Source: Candidatus Saccharimonadota bacterium
GTDB taxonomy: Bacteria; Patescibacteriota; Saccharimonadia; Saccharimonadales; Saccharimonadaceae
DNA length: 59,920 nt
Reading direction: 5' to 3'
Assembly (NCBI GenBank): GCA_017459845.1
Contig: JAFUCF010000022.1
Location: 1-59,920, forward strand
The notes under the pieces were generated by a model. The model had not been told where the DNA came from. It ran no database searches and saw only the letters and a list, made by a program, of their open reading frames with translations. Position numbers and translations under genes: made by a program. Positions 47,001 to 54,703 of the stretch are shown here, piece by piece (position 1 is the first letter of the stretch; each line of letters starts with the position of its first letter).

Positions 47001-47397
47001 TGGTATAATTGATGCTGCGCAAGCCCAACGTGTTTGGTCATCTGGCGCCAATATGGATAGCATTAACAAGCTAATGCTTGGCGCAATGGGTACGAGAGGG
47101 ACATTAATCAGTAAAGCTGATGCTCAGCAAATGACGAGCGGTACCTATGCTGGTGGGAAGCACGGTCTTGATAGGCAGGCTGTTCAAGCTCTTACCGAGG
47201 CTACCCCGCAAGATACTGTCATCCGTGATGTCAGGTGGAAAGATGCTGAAGGTAGGGAGAGGCAAACTAACCCATTAGAAGTTTCCATCCGCGAGAATCA
47301 AACAAACCCTCCATCTACCCCTACTCCGCAAAACCCGCCTACTCCACAAAATCCGCCTGCTCCACAAAACCCGCCTACCCCACCTAATAATCCGTAG
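44035..47397 (+). CDS. VirB6/TrbL-like polytopic membrane protein
   Basis: The 1120-aa product has a signal peptide (to about residue 31), a large extracytoplasmic N-terminal domain (about 32-450), a cluster of six or so membrane helices (about 460-740), and a long cytoplasmic C-terminal region rich in Arg, Ala and Gln. It ends in Pro/Gln/Asn repeats (PTPQNPPAPQNPP). The helix cluster (FANIIMVIFLLVVIFSQLTG; LVARKAGVVIAIVIAPIAFA) matches VirB6/TrbL channel proteins of type IV secretion systems. No VirB4 or VirD4 ATPase is nearby. A secretion or DNA-uptake role is inferred. Confidence 0.75.
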   Translation: MKRLRIILLPAIAIIASGVFAFTMAKPASAAPDESVMRKVYAALIYRCYSGGYVNSVIKNENQDLWHENADSNQNLFKENGINSKSALLPNGWTTATGDSVSCAELFVGTNGFNGLNATYGMPANTTSALEKLGYEATMKGLSGASKSCIRPTFTVGTITEENTNGWLPGGWVQRGGLTNTATSSGPEVCFDVDSNGVIVAKGSQGSAGSTQNGDINYSTSFEGNNLTITISTGAAVEYTSVSYTPGQTKLSEIESAIRNAFSGTISVTPNQRIGDDVTTGNARRIRQVMQLSDVSTSSSGQSADTGMYQFCNGDATCAANKAGANIVGSSNRALSEAEVANLYMDYINRYTTYTCNENDAGTKVRLKVNGAWKNCVISYASQNTFNGVDSNRVFGVTVTLDDIIRFLGTEEVENNNDIGDGLENEGNVGVTTPPPSTDETGGDTTSAADTCYGSAGTIGLGWIMCPILSITSNTLNWVYENIVTDYLQVETSLTSRDQVYKTWQTFQNFANIIMVIFLLVVIFSQLTGLGIDNYGIKKILPRLIICAVLINLSFFIVQFLVDVSNIVGNSIAGLFEVNRISIEASDYSGLDLPSNILGIGIVTAFGAGVAAVVANPAILLSFLLVILSGLVSVLVMWLILVARKAGVVIAIVIAPIAFALYLLPNTSKATKTWISFVKSLLLLYPLASLLIGASFFASNLVASLGDNFALPAMMLRVVPFLALPSLFRKSIDAVGNLGTKIQGFGRTLGRGATGAIRDSDTYKTLQKAGLERGNRIRAGLDTEGNLTGRGERMARRNNRGLGRILGMNKLQASRIARANKAREEGISSTAELGEVIERRRLARDQSLNRQDYLERELTRALEAGNTSDYYAAVDQATKSGMKSSDIAKATRKVFENASHGGNLADDGQWGNFLQEFANRYGGSFLKKDAEQKSWAATRAGKDIDPGKHPNAAGGLAGFASRGGMEVADLKDNEVVDLSADRLHELLAAGIIDAAQAQRVWSSGANMDSINKLMLGAMGTRGTLISKADAQQMTSGTYAGGKHGLDRQAVQALTEATPQDTVIRDVRWKDAEGRERQTNPLEVSIRENQTNPPSTPTPQNPPTPQNPPAPQNPPTPPNNP

Positions 47398-47431
47398 CCT
47401 ATTATGTTATAATCAAAAAAAAGGAGATAAT

Positions 47432-48142
47432 ATGAGCGAAATATTAAGAACAGACGACGAGCAAACCAAAAACGGCTCCGAGTGGGACATCTTAAGAGAG
47501 GACACGGAAAATAAGGCTGAAAAACCAGCTAGGGTAGAATATCTAGACATAATAGAAGATTTGTCGGATGGTATAAAGGGTGAGGAAGAACTTGGCGTCT
47601 ATTCTATCGAAAAAATGTTCGGGCCAGAAGACGAAGAAAAATATGCATCTAAATCTCATGAGATGCAACGGGCGGCTACGATTATTGATGCTGAAATCAT
47701 CCGCCGCAACTCTGAGACAGCTTTGCAAAACGCCATAATAGAGCTAGGTAAAACCCCAGAAGATGAGACGGAAAAGCGCGAGATGCTACTTTCTGCAAGA
47801 GAAGCTGCCGAAGAGCGTATGCATGATGCTTATGTCGTCGCCAAACGAGAACTTAGGAAAGCCTACCCAGGGGTAAGCGATAAAGAAGCTAGCAAAGAGT
47901 TTTTCGGTTATGAGTCTTGGGCGATAGAGCCAGACGAATTAAGCGCTTCTGTCACTAATAATAAGTCTTATGATAAAGATGGTGAGGAAATATCTACGGA
48001 ATCTAACCCAGACGATGCAGCGCGCGTAGAAGAGATAAACCGGGCAATAGAATTACGCTCTGCGATGCACGGTCCGGTCTACTCAGATTATCTACCGAGT
48101 GAAGTTGGCATCTTCCAAGATAGTCAAATACCAGCCGTATAA
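47432..48142 (+). CDS. Acidic cytoplasmic protein, unknown
   Basis: The 236-aa product is Glu/Asp/Lys-rich, without signal or membrane segments. It has a likely coiled or helical middle (about 70-150), including SEMxRAATIIDAEIIRRNSE-like and EAAEERMHDAYVVAKREL stretches. TATAAT near 47406 and AAAGGAG precede the ATG. It follows the VirB6-like gene and may be a cytoplasmic partner, but this is only positional. Confidence 0.7.
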   Translation: MSEILRTDDEQTKNGSEWDILREDTENKAEKPARVEYLDIIEDLSDGIKGEEELGVYSIEKMFGPEDEEKYASKSHEMQRAATIIDAEIIRRNSETALQNAIIELGKTPEDETEKREMLLSAREAAEERMHDAYVVAKRELRKAYPGVSDKEASKEFFGYESWAIEPDELSASVTNNKSYDKDGEEISTESNPDDAARVEEINRAIELRSAMHGPVYSDYLPSEVGIFQDSQIPAV

Positions 48143-48212
48143 AATGATTTTTTATGCTAAATTAAGCTCCGAAAAATATAATAGTATTACTATTAATAAT
48201 AAAGGAGTAACT

Positions 48213-48635
48213 ATGAAAAAGAAGAAAATCATTGTATCGTCTGCTGTTCTTGCAGCGGCAGCCACAGGTGGCACCTATGCTATTTTAAATCAGCCAGTTA
48301 GCGCTACGGAAGATACTACTGCTACTACTGAAACTACTGAATCAACTACAAAAAGTAGGCAGAGAAAGGAACTAAGCGAGGAAAAGAAAGCAGAAATCAA
48401 GGCGAAGCTAGAGACTATGACAGAAGAAGAAAAACAGGCTTGGCTAGAAAGTCATAAAAAAACTGGCCAAAGGGATGCTTCCCGCCGTGAAAAACCAGCC
48501 AATATGACCGATGAAGAATGGGAAGCCAAGAAGGCTGAGCGCAAGGCTAAGATGAAAGAAAAATTAGAATCTATGACAGAAGAAGAAAAACAGGCCTGGC
48601 TGGAAGCTCATCCAAGAAAGTCAAATGTTTTGTAA
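48213..48635 (+). CDS. Small secreted protein with duplicated Glu/Lys-rich helical repeat
   Basis: The 140-aa product has a signal peptide (about 1-31, ending in QPVSATE), a Thr-rich linker and a highly charged helical part. The block KLExMTEEEKQAWLExH occurs twice (about residues 70-87 and 118-135). AAAGGAG precedes the ATG at 48213. The 3' end overlaps the convergent folD gene by 28 nt. Function unknown. Confidence 0.75.
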   Translation: MKKKKIIVSSAVLAAAATGGTYAILNQPVSATEDTTATTETTESTTKSRQRKELSEEKKAEIKAKLETMTEEEKQAWLESHKKTGQRDASRREKPANMTDEEWEAKKAERKAKMKEKLESMTEEEKQAWLEAHPRKSNVL

Positions 48636-49465
48636 CTTCTAATCACATTATCAAATAGCACTGCTACAGTTAGAGGTCCTACACCGCCCTTTTCTGGCGT
48701 AATCGCCATGAGATCAGGGCGGTGATATATCTCTGGATCTAAATCTCCTACTAGCTTTCCACCTTCACTTGCCGTGCCTGCATCAATCACTACCGCCCCT
48801 GGTCTAATCATTTTTGGTTTAATGAGATGCGCTACGCCAGTAGCAGAAATCACTACATCAAAATCGCATAGCTGGCTCAAATCTCCGTTATGTCCAAAAA
48901 CCGTAACATTAAGCCCAGAGTTTTTAAACATCCGATAAAGCGGCGCCCCCACTAGTCTGCCCCGCCCGACTAAAGCAATTTTTTTGCCTGTAAGGTCAAT
49001 ATCATAGCCAGTCAACAGCCAGTTTATCGCCGTTGCCGTTGCAGAATCAAACGGCCGGCCGGCCGGCTTGATATCTTCTCCATGTACCATTCGCAAATCT
49101 TCTACACCCCCTGATAGGCCATCCACGTCCTTTTCTGGGGCAATCAACGAAACTACCTCGTCAGTCTTTTCTGCACTAATTAACGGCAGCTGCACTATTA
49201 TCCCTGATACGCTTTTATCTTGATTAGCCGAGATAATAGCCGCCTTTGCTTCTTCCGTGCTTCCCACTAATATATCTTCTACTTTTACACCAATGTCTTG
49301 CCCATAGCGGATTTTAAGGTTGACATATTTCACAATTACGGGGTTGTCACTATCCCTGATGATAATAAGCTTTGGCAAAACCCCTTTTGCTTGCAAACTT
49401 CTTACTTCTGCTGCTTGTCTTTCCTTGACAAATCCTGCCAGCTCTTTTCCATTTAAAATCTTCAT
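48608..49465 (-). CDS. folD: Methylenetetrahydrofolate dehydrogenase/cyclohydrolase FolD
   Basis: FolD interconverts 5,10-methylene-, methenyl- and 10-formyl-THF. The 285-aa product has KLIIIRDSDNPVIVKYVNLKIRYG-type substrate residues, VSGIIVQLPLI, PEKDVDGL near residue 110, GRGRLVGAPLYR (NADP-binding), DVVISATGVAHLI and TPEKGGVGPLTVAVL. The usual substrate-site YxxxK appears as YVNLK, so the catalytic lysine is kept. The start overlaps the end of murB by ATGA; the gene pair is transcribed together. Confidence 0.95.
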   Translation of the reverse strand: MKILNGKELAGFVKERQAAEVRSLQAKGVLPKLIIIRDSDNPVIVKYVNLKIRYGQDIGVKVEDILVGSTEEAKAAIISANQDKSVSGIIVQLPLISAEKTDEVVSLIAPEKDVDGLSGGVEDLRMVHGEDIKPAGRPFDSATATAINWLLTGYDIDLTGKKIALVGRGRLVGAPLYRMFKNSGLNVTVFGHNGDLSQLCDFDVVISATGVAHLIKPKMIRPGAVVIDAGTASEGGKLVGDLDPEIYHRPDLMAITPEKGGVGPLTVAVLFDNVIRSYKTFDFLG

Positions 49466-50583
49466 TTGGCCCCCAAGGATTTTTTATTTGGTATTATTTC
49501 TACCGGCTCTTGTTTAATTTTAAAACCGTATTCATCATAAATCTTATCAGTAATCTCCGCCCTAGCGGCGTCAAGGTCTGCGTATGATTTGGCATTTTCG
49601 TTAATTAGTATTAATGCCGCCTTGTCTGAAACTCGCATGCCGTGTAGCAGTGCGCCTTTTAGTCCTGCTTTCTCTATCAATGCACCAGTATTAATCATCT
49701 TCCGGCCATTTGGCTTATCATATATTGTGCAGCCAGATTTCTCAGCGAGCCGCATCATTTTTTCATCGTCCGGCGCAAAGTAAATATTTTTGAAGAAACT
49801 ACCAGAGCTGGCTTTATCGTTTGGATCTGGCAACTTTTCTTTTCTAATCTCCGCCACTGCGTTGTAAAGATTGGAAGGGGAATAGTCTGTAATATTATGC
49901 TCATCTAAGTATTTCTGCAGACTAGCATAAAATGGCGGCTTTAGCGGCTCAAAATCGCCATCGTAGAGTACGAAGGCTACTCCAGTAATAATATATCTTC
50001 CCGCTTCATCGCCCGTGTTAAACAGTGTCTCACGGTAACTCATCTTCATTTCATCGCGGCCGATAATTACGAACTCGTGGGCTTCTGTGTCATAAGCCTC
50101 TACATGGTCAATCACTTGGGAAACTTCTTGTCCGTAAGCTCCAATATTTTGGACTGGCGCCGCACCTACTGTGCCAGGGATTTTTGCCAAGCACTCAACA
50201 CCCGAAAAATTATGTTCTACCGTATATTTTACAAAATCATCCCAGTTTTCGCCAGCTTCACCCCATACCATTACCTGGTCTTCCGTAGTGTCAATAATAT
50301 CAATCCCTCGGTTTTTCATAAGGATAATCACACCAGGAAATCCAGTATCTCGCCCGATAGTATTTGCGCCGCCGCCTAGTACAAACCAAGGGGTATTTTT
50401 CTCTGTGGTTATGACTTTTATTTTTCCGTTCTCATCAGGTTCGCCCAGCTCCCCGCCCTTTTCAGCCCAATTAATAATCGCCGGCACATCCATCTTTGAT
50501 TCTACTTCCACCACAAAACGCGCCTCGCCGCCAAGCCGCATGGTAGTAAGTTTAGATAGTGGTATATTCTCTAAGATTTTCAC
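49462..50583 (-). CDS. murB: UDP-N-acetylenolpyruvoylglucosamine reductase MurB
   Basis: MurB makes UDP-MurNAc for peptidoglycan. The 373-aa product begins with NIPLSKLTTMRLGGEARFVVEV, has the FAD-binding VLGGGANTIG, GVECLAKIPGTVGAAPVQNIGAYGQEV near residue 128-154, the catalytic Ser block KASSGSFFKNIYF, and the C-terminal Glu region. This fits MurB and indicates at least part of a cell-wall pathway. TATAAT lies 12 nt before the ATG. Confidence 0.95.
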   Translation of the reverse strand: MKILENIPLSKLTTMRLGGEARFVVEVESKMDVPAIINWAEKGGELGEPDENGKIKVITTEKNTPWFVLGGGANTIGRDTGFPGVIILMKNRGIDIIDTTEDQVMVWGEAGENWDDFVKYTVEHNFSGVECLAKIPGTVGAAPVQNIGAYGQEVSQVIDHVEAYDTEAHEFVIIGRDEMKMSYRETLFNTGDEAGRYIITGVAFVLYDGDFEPLKPPFYASLQKYLDEHNITDYSPSNLYNAVAEIRKEKLPDPNDKASSGSFFKNIYFAPDDEKMMRLAEKSGCTIYDKPNGRKMINTGALIEKAGLKGALLHGMRVSDKAALILINENAKSYADLDAARAEITDKIYDEYGFKIKQEPVEIIPNKKSLGAK

Positions 50584-50655
50584 TCTCTTATTATACCAAA
50601 CCCCTTGCCAAATTAAAAGAGAGCTGATATAATGATAAAGCGTAAACTAAAACCT

Positions 50656-50730
50656 GGTCTCGTAGTATAACGGTCAGTACAACGGGTTTTCATCCCGTCA
50701 ATGCGAGTTCGACTCTCGCCGAGATCACCA
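50656..50730 (+). tRNA. tRNA-Glu (anticodon UUC)
   Basis: A 75-nt tRNA with acceptor stem GGTCTCG/CGAGATC (one G-U pair), anticodon loop TTTTCAT, T-arm GAGTTCGACTC, discriminator A and an encoded CCA. Confidence 0.94.
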
Positions 50731-51065
50731 CGGCATTTGCGAGCAGGAAGAAACCGTAGGTTTCTTCAGAGTAGTATTCGAGAATAAAAATAGAGAGCTT
50801 GCTCTCTTATTTTTGTTCGCAGAATACTACGAGAAGCAGCGCAGCTGCTTACTGCGAGCCTAAATAACAGTGGTCTGGCCGCGAAGCGGACAGACCAGGT
50901 GTTGCGCTTTTGCAAGCAAGGCAGCTCGGAAGGCGCGAAGCGCCTATCGCCCCTTGGGACGCGGAAGGCGCGAAGCGCCTACTCTCGCCAGCTGCTTACT
51001 GTGAGCTCCAAATAACAGTGGTCTGGCCGCGAAGCGGCCAGACCAGGAGCTGCGCCGGGCGCGCC
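50731..51065 (+). repeat. Nested palindromic repeat cluster after tRNA-Glu
   Basis: No gene. It starts with a second copy of the element after tRNA-Lys: GCGAGCAGGAAGAAACCG, GTTTCTTC, diverged middle arms (AGTATTC/GAATACT), terminator-like GAGAGCTTGCTCTC core, then CTGCTTACTGCGAGC. Two perfect GGTCTGGCCGCGAAGCGG-type palindromes (50872-50896, 51020-51044), two GGCGCGAAGCGCC hairpins and the 12-mer CCCCTTGGGACG (50950-50961) follow. Confidence 0.8.
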
Positions 51066-51431
51066 TCCAAATAAACCTATCGAATTTTGTTTCATAGAAT
51101 AGTTTAAAACTGACTTTTTGGCACTTTGGATACAAAAAAAGAGGCCTTGGTTCCGCTATCCAGCAGTGCTGTACCTCTAATACTTACATTATATCAAATC
51201 AGGTATCGTCTCGTCAAGCCCTCATTTATCATCCTCATTTATCATCACCCCTCATTTATCATAAAACTTGATGACTTTCTTTGTTTTTGTAATTACCATT
51301 ATTCTGCACTTTTTACCCAATTTAATTACTTAATTCTATTATATGCTAAAAGTGGACAGGACGGGAGAAAAAGTAGTGTAGATTGAAAGCTATATGAAAT
51401 GCATATTATTATGACAAATTGTCCTAACAAT
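51066..51431. other. Intergenic region with short direct repeats
   Basis: No convincing gene. CTCATTTATCAT occurs three times (51221-51232, 51234-51245, 51251-51262). GTAGATTG (51378-51385) and CAATCTAC (51428-51435) form a long-range inverted repeat at the 3' end of the zinc operon. Confidence 0.5.
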
Positions 51432-52247
51432 CTACGCTCGCCTTAGCCAACGTATAATAGATGTAATAATAAAAACTACTAGGTTTACCAAGACAACCGT
51501 GGCGCCAGTCGGCGAGGCGATTAAGTAGGATACTGATAGTCCTAGAATAAAATTGATTATAGAAACTATTACTGAATATACCACCGTACGCCCAAATGAT
51601 TTTGAAAACTGCATAGAAATAAGCGTTGGGAAAATAATTAGGCTCGAGATTAAAAGCGCGCCAAGTAATCTCATTCCTAGCACGATTACTAGAGAGCAAA
51701 TAACTGCAAAGATAGCATCATAAATGTGGGTTTTTATTCCAATTGCCTTTGCGAAATCTTCATCAAATGTGATTGCAAAAATGCGATTATGTGCAAATAT
51801 ATAGAGTAAAATGACGGCCACTGCCAAAACTGCACTTAGCCAAACATCGCTCCATCCAATTGAAAGAACGCTCCCGAAAAGGTAACCGTTCAAATCAATA
51901 TTAACGCCACTAGATAGCGAAATTGCCATCGTGCCGATTGCTAGGCTTGATGCAGAGAGCAATGCAATCAAAGCATCGCCGTTAGCCTTTTTATTGCTAC
52001 TTAATTTTAGAACAAGGAACGATGCAACGATGACTACTGGTATCGCCAGCCAAAGTGGTGCAAAATTTAGCACGGTTGCAACCGCAAATGCACCAAATGC
52101 CGTATGCGATAAACCATCTCCAATCATAGAGCTCTTGCGTAGGACTAGCGATACGCCCACTAGCGCCGCACAAACAGAAATAAGTACTCCAACGATAAGA
52201 GCCCGTTGCATAAAAGAATATGATAACATTTCAAAAAACCAATTCAT
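51432..52247 (-). CDS. znuB: Zinc ABC transporter permease ZnuB
   Basis: An ABC-3 family permease of 271 aa with about eight membrane helices. The N-terminal LVGVSLVLRKSSMIGDGLSHTAF is the family's typical cytoplasmic loop, and the C-terminal LSYLIASPTGATVVLVN is also characteristic. Its start overlaps znuC by ATGA. Metal specificity for zinc is inferred from the Fur/Zur gene and His-rich binding protein in the same operon; manganese cannot be excluded. Confidence 0.92.
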   Translation of the reverse strand: MNWFFEMLSYSFMQRALIVGVLISVCAALVGVSLVLRKSSMIGDGLSHTAFGAFAVATVLNFAPLWLAIPVVIVASFLVLKLSSNKKANGDALIALLSASSLAIGTMAISLSSGVNIDLNGYLFGSVLSIGWSDVWLSAVLAVAVILLYIFAHNRIFAITFDEDFAKAIGIKTHIYDAIFAVICSLVIVLGMRLLGALLISSLIIFPTLISMQFSKSFGRTVVYSVIVSIINFILGLSVSYLIASPTGATVVLVNLVVFIITSIIRWLRRA

Positions 52248-52921
52248 CTGTAGGCCTCCAGGTAATCAGACGTTGCAAGGCACTTAACTTTAGACTCTTT
52301 GATGCTAATAATTTTATTTCCAATCAAATCTTCAGTATCTAAATCATGTGTAATCATGATAATTGTCAGCCCGGATTTGTTTAGCTTCTTTAGCGTTGCA
52401 TAGAACTCTTTGCGCGATTTATAATCTAAATTATTTGATGGTTCATCAAGAATTAAAACCTTTGAAGTGGCAGCAAGGGCTCTGGCAAGCAACACCTTTT
52501 GTTTCTGGCCACCAGAAAGATTGGAGAAGCTAGCGTTATTGAGTTTTAAGATGCCAAGCTGCTGCAAAGCTTCCTTGGCCTTAACTCTATCTTCCCTACG
52601 ATAAAACACCTTTAACCCAAGTCGCCCTAGCGTCCCAGACAACACAATCTCTGAAACTGTAGCTGGAAAATTTAAGTCTGTCTTTACATCTTGAGGTAAA
52701 AAGCCAATTGCTTCTCGCTTTATGCCGTCTCCAAACGAGATTGTCCCAGCAGCCGGTTTGATGAGCCCCAAAATAGCTTTAATAAGTGTGCTTTTACCAG
52801 AGCCGTTAGCCCCAACAATGCAGACAAAATCTTGCTCGTTAATCGTAAAGCTGGCAGAGCTAACTACTCTATTTGTGCCATAACTCAGAGATACATTTTT
52901 TGCGAGAATTACAGGGCTCAT
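52244..52921 (-). CDS. znuC: Zinc ABC transporter ATPase ZnuC
   Basis: A 225-aa ABC ATPase with Walker A GANGSGKSTL near residue 37, Q-loop LPQDV, signature LSGGQKQKV near 136, Walker B VLILDEPSNNLD and H-loop ITHDL. It is slightly shorter than average but complete. It lies between znuA and znuB. Confidence 0.94.
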   Translation of the reverse strand: MSPVILAKNVSLSYGTNRVVSSASFTINEQDFVCIVGANGSGKSTLIKAILGLIKPAAGTISFGDGIKREAIGFLPQDVKTDLNFPATVSEIVLSGTLGRLGLKVFYRREDRVKAKEALQQLGILKLNNASFSNLSGGQKQKVLLARALAATSKVLILDEPSNNLDYKSRKEFYATLKKLNKSGLTIIMITHDLDTEDLIGNKIISIKESKVKCLATSDYLEAYR

Positions 52922-52922
52922 A

Positions 52923-53897
52923 CTATTTTAATGCTTCCTCCAGGACTTTGATATTTTTTTCCATAATATCTAGGTAGGTCACACCGTTGTTAAAATCTTC
53001 ACTGGATATATTATGCGCTGCGTTCATGGTCATTACCGTAGCATCAGTTTCATTCGCGATACTTTTGGCCAATTTATCAGAAGTTAGCTCAATTTTTAAA
53101 ACAACCTTGACATTGTCAGATTTAATCTTGTCAATTAGAAAGGCAATAGTCTGGCTGCTAGCTTCAGTCTGTTCAGAGCAACCTGGGAAAGCGGCGTAGT
53201 ATCTTAAGCCGTATTCGTCCACGAAATAACGAAACGGGAAACGATCGCCAAAAACCAATTCTTTTTTGTTGCCACTAGCTACCACCTGACGAATTTTTTT
53301 GTCAATGTCAGATATGCGATTGATATAAGCAGCCGCATTCTCAGCGTACATATCTTTGTTCTCCGGACGAATTTTAGACAGCCTGTCCTTTATCCCATTT
53401 ACCAGTCGAATTGCATTAAGTGGACTTGTCCAAATATGTTCATCGTATTCCGTCTCCTCATCGTCATGGTGATGAACGTGTTCTTCTTCAGATTCATTTT
53501 CTTCCATGCCTTCTGATAATTCTTCTTCCTTCACCTCAACTAGATCCATGAGGCGTAAAGTTTTTTCTTCGGATATATCGTTGTTCCTCAATAAATCTTC
53601 AACCCATTTGTCGGATTCTCCTCCAACATAGATGAAAAGGCTGGCATTTTTGATGTTAATGATGTCATCAGGCGTTGGCTCGTAGTCGTGCATTTCGGCT
53701 CCCGGCTTAAGTAACATGGAGACTTCTGTTTTGTCACCTGTAATAGCTCGCGCGAAATCATAGCCTATAAAATTAGATGTGATAATACTCACCGGCTGTT
53801 TTCTTTGGCTAAGTTTTACTATTGCAAAAACACTGGCGCCTAAAATCAGAGCAATTGCCAATATTCCGCCGAATATTTTAAACACTTTATTGCGCAT
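52923..53897 (-). CDS. znuA: Zinc-binding lipoprotein-like protein ZnuA
   Basis: A cluster-A solute-binding protein of 324 aa with an N-terminal membrane helix (about 9-27) and no clear lipobox. It has the metal-ligand His in GAEMHDYEPTPDD, a His/Asp/Glu-rich loop (HVHHHDDEE), DEHIWTSPLNAIRL, and the ligand region FGDRFPFRYFVDEYGLRYYAAFPGCSEQTE. I start at 53897 because AGGAGG overlaps the zur stop codon 4 nt upstream; an earlier in-frame ATG inside zur is less likely. Confidence 0.92.
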   Translation of the reverse strand: MRNKVFKIFGGILAIALILGASVFAIVKLSQRKQPVSIITSNFIGYDFARAITGDKTEVSMLLKPGAEMHDYEPTPDDIINIKNASLFIYVGGESDKWVEDLLRNNDISEEKTLRLMDLVEVKEEELSEGMEENESEEEHVHHHDDEETEYDEHIWTSPLNAIRLVNGIKDRLSKIRPENKDMYAENAAAYINRISDIDKKIRQVVASGNKKELVFGDRFPFRYFVDEYGLRYYAAFPGCSEQTEASSQTIAFLIDKIKSDNVKVVLKIELTSDKLAKSIANETDATVMTMNAAHNISSEDFNNGVTYLDIMEKNIKVLEEALK

Positions 53898-53904
53898 TTT
53901 CCTC

Positions 53905-54300
53905 CTATTTCCTACATTCCTCACACATACCGTAAATGGTAATATCTTTTTGATCTATTTTAAAATGGTGTTTTTTTATGAAGTGTTTTGAGAGTGTATT
54001 AATCTCACCACAATCCGCATGTGTAAGCTTTCCACATGACTCACACTTTAAAAGACAGTGTCCATCGTGGCTGCATTTCTCTACAATGTGATAATAAGGC
54101 GTACCGTCTCTCCCTATGGTTTTGACAAGCACGTGGTCTTTCACTAGGCTATTAACGGCACGGTATACCGTGGTTAGCCCAACCGTTTGGTCTTGTTTAT
54201 TTAGGCTAGTAAACAGCTCTTTAATGGTGAACTCATTTTTGTATTCCTTTATACTGTGCTCAATCAGTCCCTTCTGCCTTGTCTTGTATGAATTTCTCAT
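53905..54300 (-). CDS. zur: Fur-family regulator, probable zinc regulator Zur
   Basis: The 131-aa product has the Fur winged helix (VGLTTVYRAVNSLVKDHVL), the regulatory His region KCSHDGHCLLKCESC, and the second Cys pair CEEC near the C-terminus, giving a structural Zn(Cys)4 site. It is the first gene of the operon with znuA, znuC and znuB, so autoregulated zinc control is likely. GGAGA precedes the ATG. Confidence 0.9.
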   Translation of the reverse strand: MRNSYKTRQKGLIEHSIKEYKNEFTIKELFTSLNKQDQTVGLTTVYRAVNSLVKDHVLVKTIGRDGTPYYHIVEKCSHDGHCLLKCESCGKLTHADCGEINTLSKHFIKKHHFKIDQKDITIYGMCEECRK

Positions 54301-54313
54301 TTTTTCTCCAATT

Positions 54314-54328
54314 TGAAAACAGTTTTCA
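54314..54328. promoter_or_regulatory. Zur-box-like palindrome in zur-znuACB promoter
   Basis: TGAAAACAGTTTTCA, a perfect 7-1-7 inverted repeat. It lies between the -10 box on the minus strand (54335-54340, TATAAT) and the zur start, a position that would block transcription when bound. It could also affect the divergent gene at 54404. Confidence 0.75.
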
Positions 54329-54403
54329 TTTTCAATTATACTAAACCCTAAAAAAATGTCAAATAACTTTCATCAAGAAAAGATATTTAGTATAATTAGA
54401 GGT

Positions 54404-54703
54404 ATGAATAGGATTTGTCCTAACTGTGGAAGACAGATGGATGAGTATGAACCAGTCTGTGGCTCTAACGGTATGGGTTGCTTGTATTGTACTACTCAGT
54501 GTCCAAATTGCGGCCGGGAAGTATTTGATACGGACTTAGTTTACGGGGATACAAAGACCTGTTGTAACTATTGTGATGGCGAAGAAGATTATCCGTCTGA
54601 CGAAGAACTAGACGATGATGATTTTGAAGATGACTTAGAAGAACTAGATGATGACTACGATGACTTAGAGGATGACATGGATGAGCTAGACGATGATTTC
54701 TAG
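54404..54703 (+). CDS. Small zinc-ribbon protein with acidic tail
   Basis: The 99-aa product has four Cys pairs or near-pairs (CPNCG, CLYC, CPNCG, CCNYC) in residues 5-61, forming one or two zinc ribbons, and a tail of about 45 residues made almost only of Asp, Glu and Leu. TATAAT ends 7 nt before the ATG with no ribosome site, so it is likely leaderless. It lies beside the zinc-uptake operon and its operator, so a zinc-linked role is a reasonable guess. Confidence 0.75.
   Translation: MNRICPNCGRQMDEYEPVCGSNGMGCLYCTTQCPNCGREVFDTDLVYGDTKTCCNYCDGEEDYPSDEELDDDDFEDDLEELDDDYDDLEDDMDELDDDF

Noticed and set aside
51221-51262. Three CTCATTTATCAT repeats as a CRISPR array
   Set aside because: Units are too short, spacers are 1-5 nt and no cas genes are near.
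51126-51386. 86-aa frame in the gap before the zinc operon
   Set aside because: A/T-rich, no ribosome site, contains short direct repeats, composition not coding-like.
53898-53924. Earlier ATG for znuA inside zur
   Set aside because: The AGGAGG just before 53897 and the signal-anchor spacing favour the later start.
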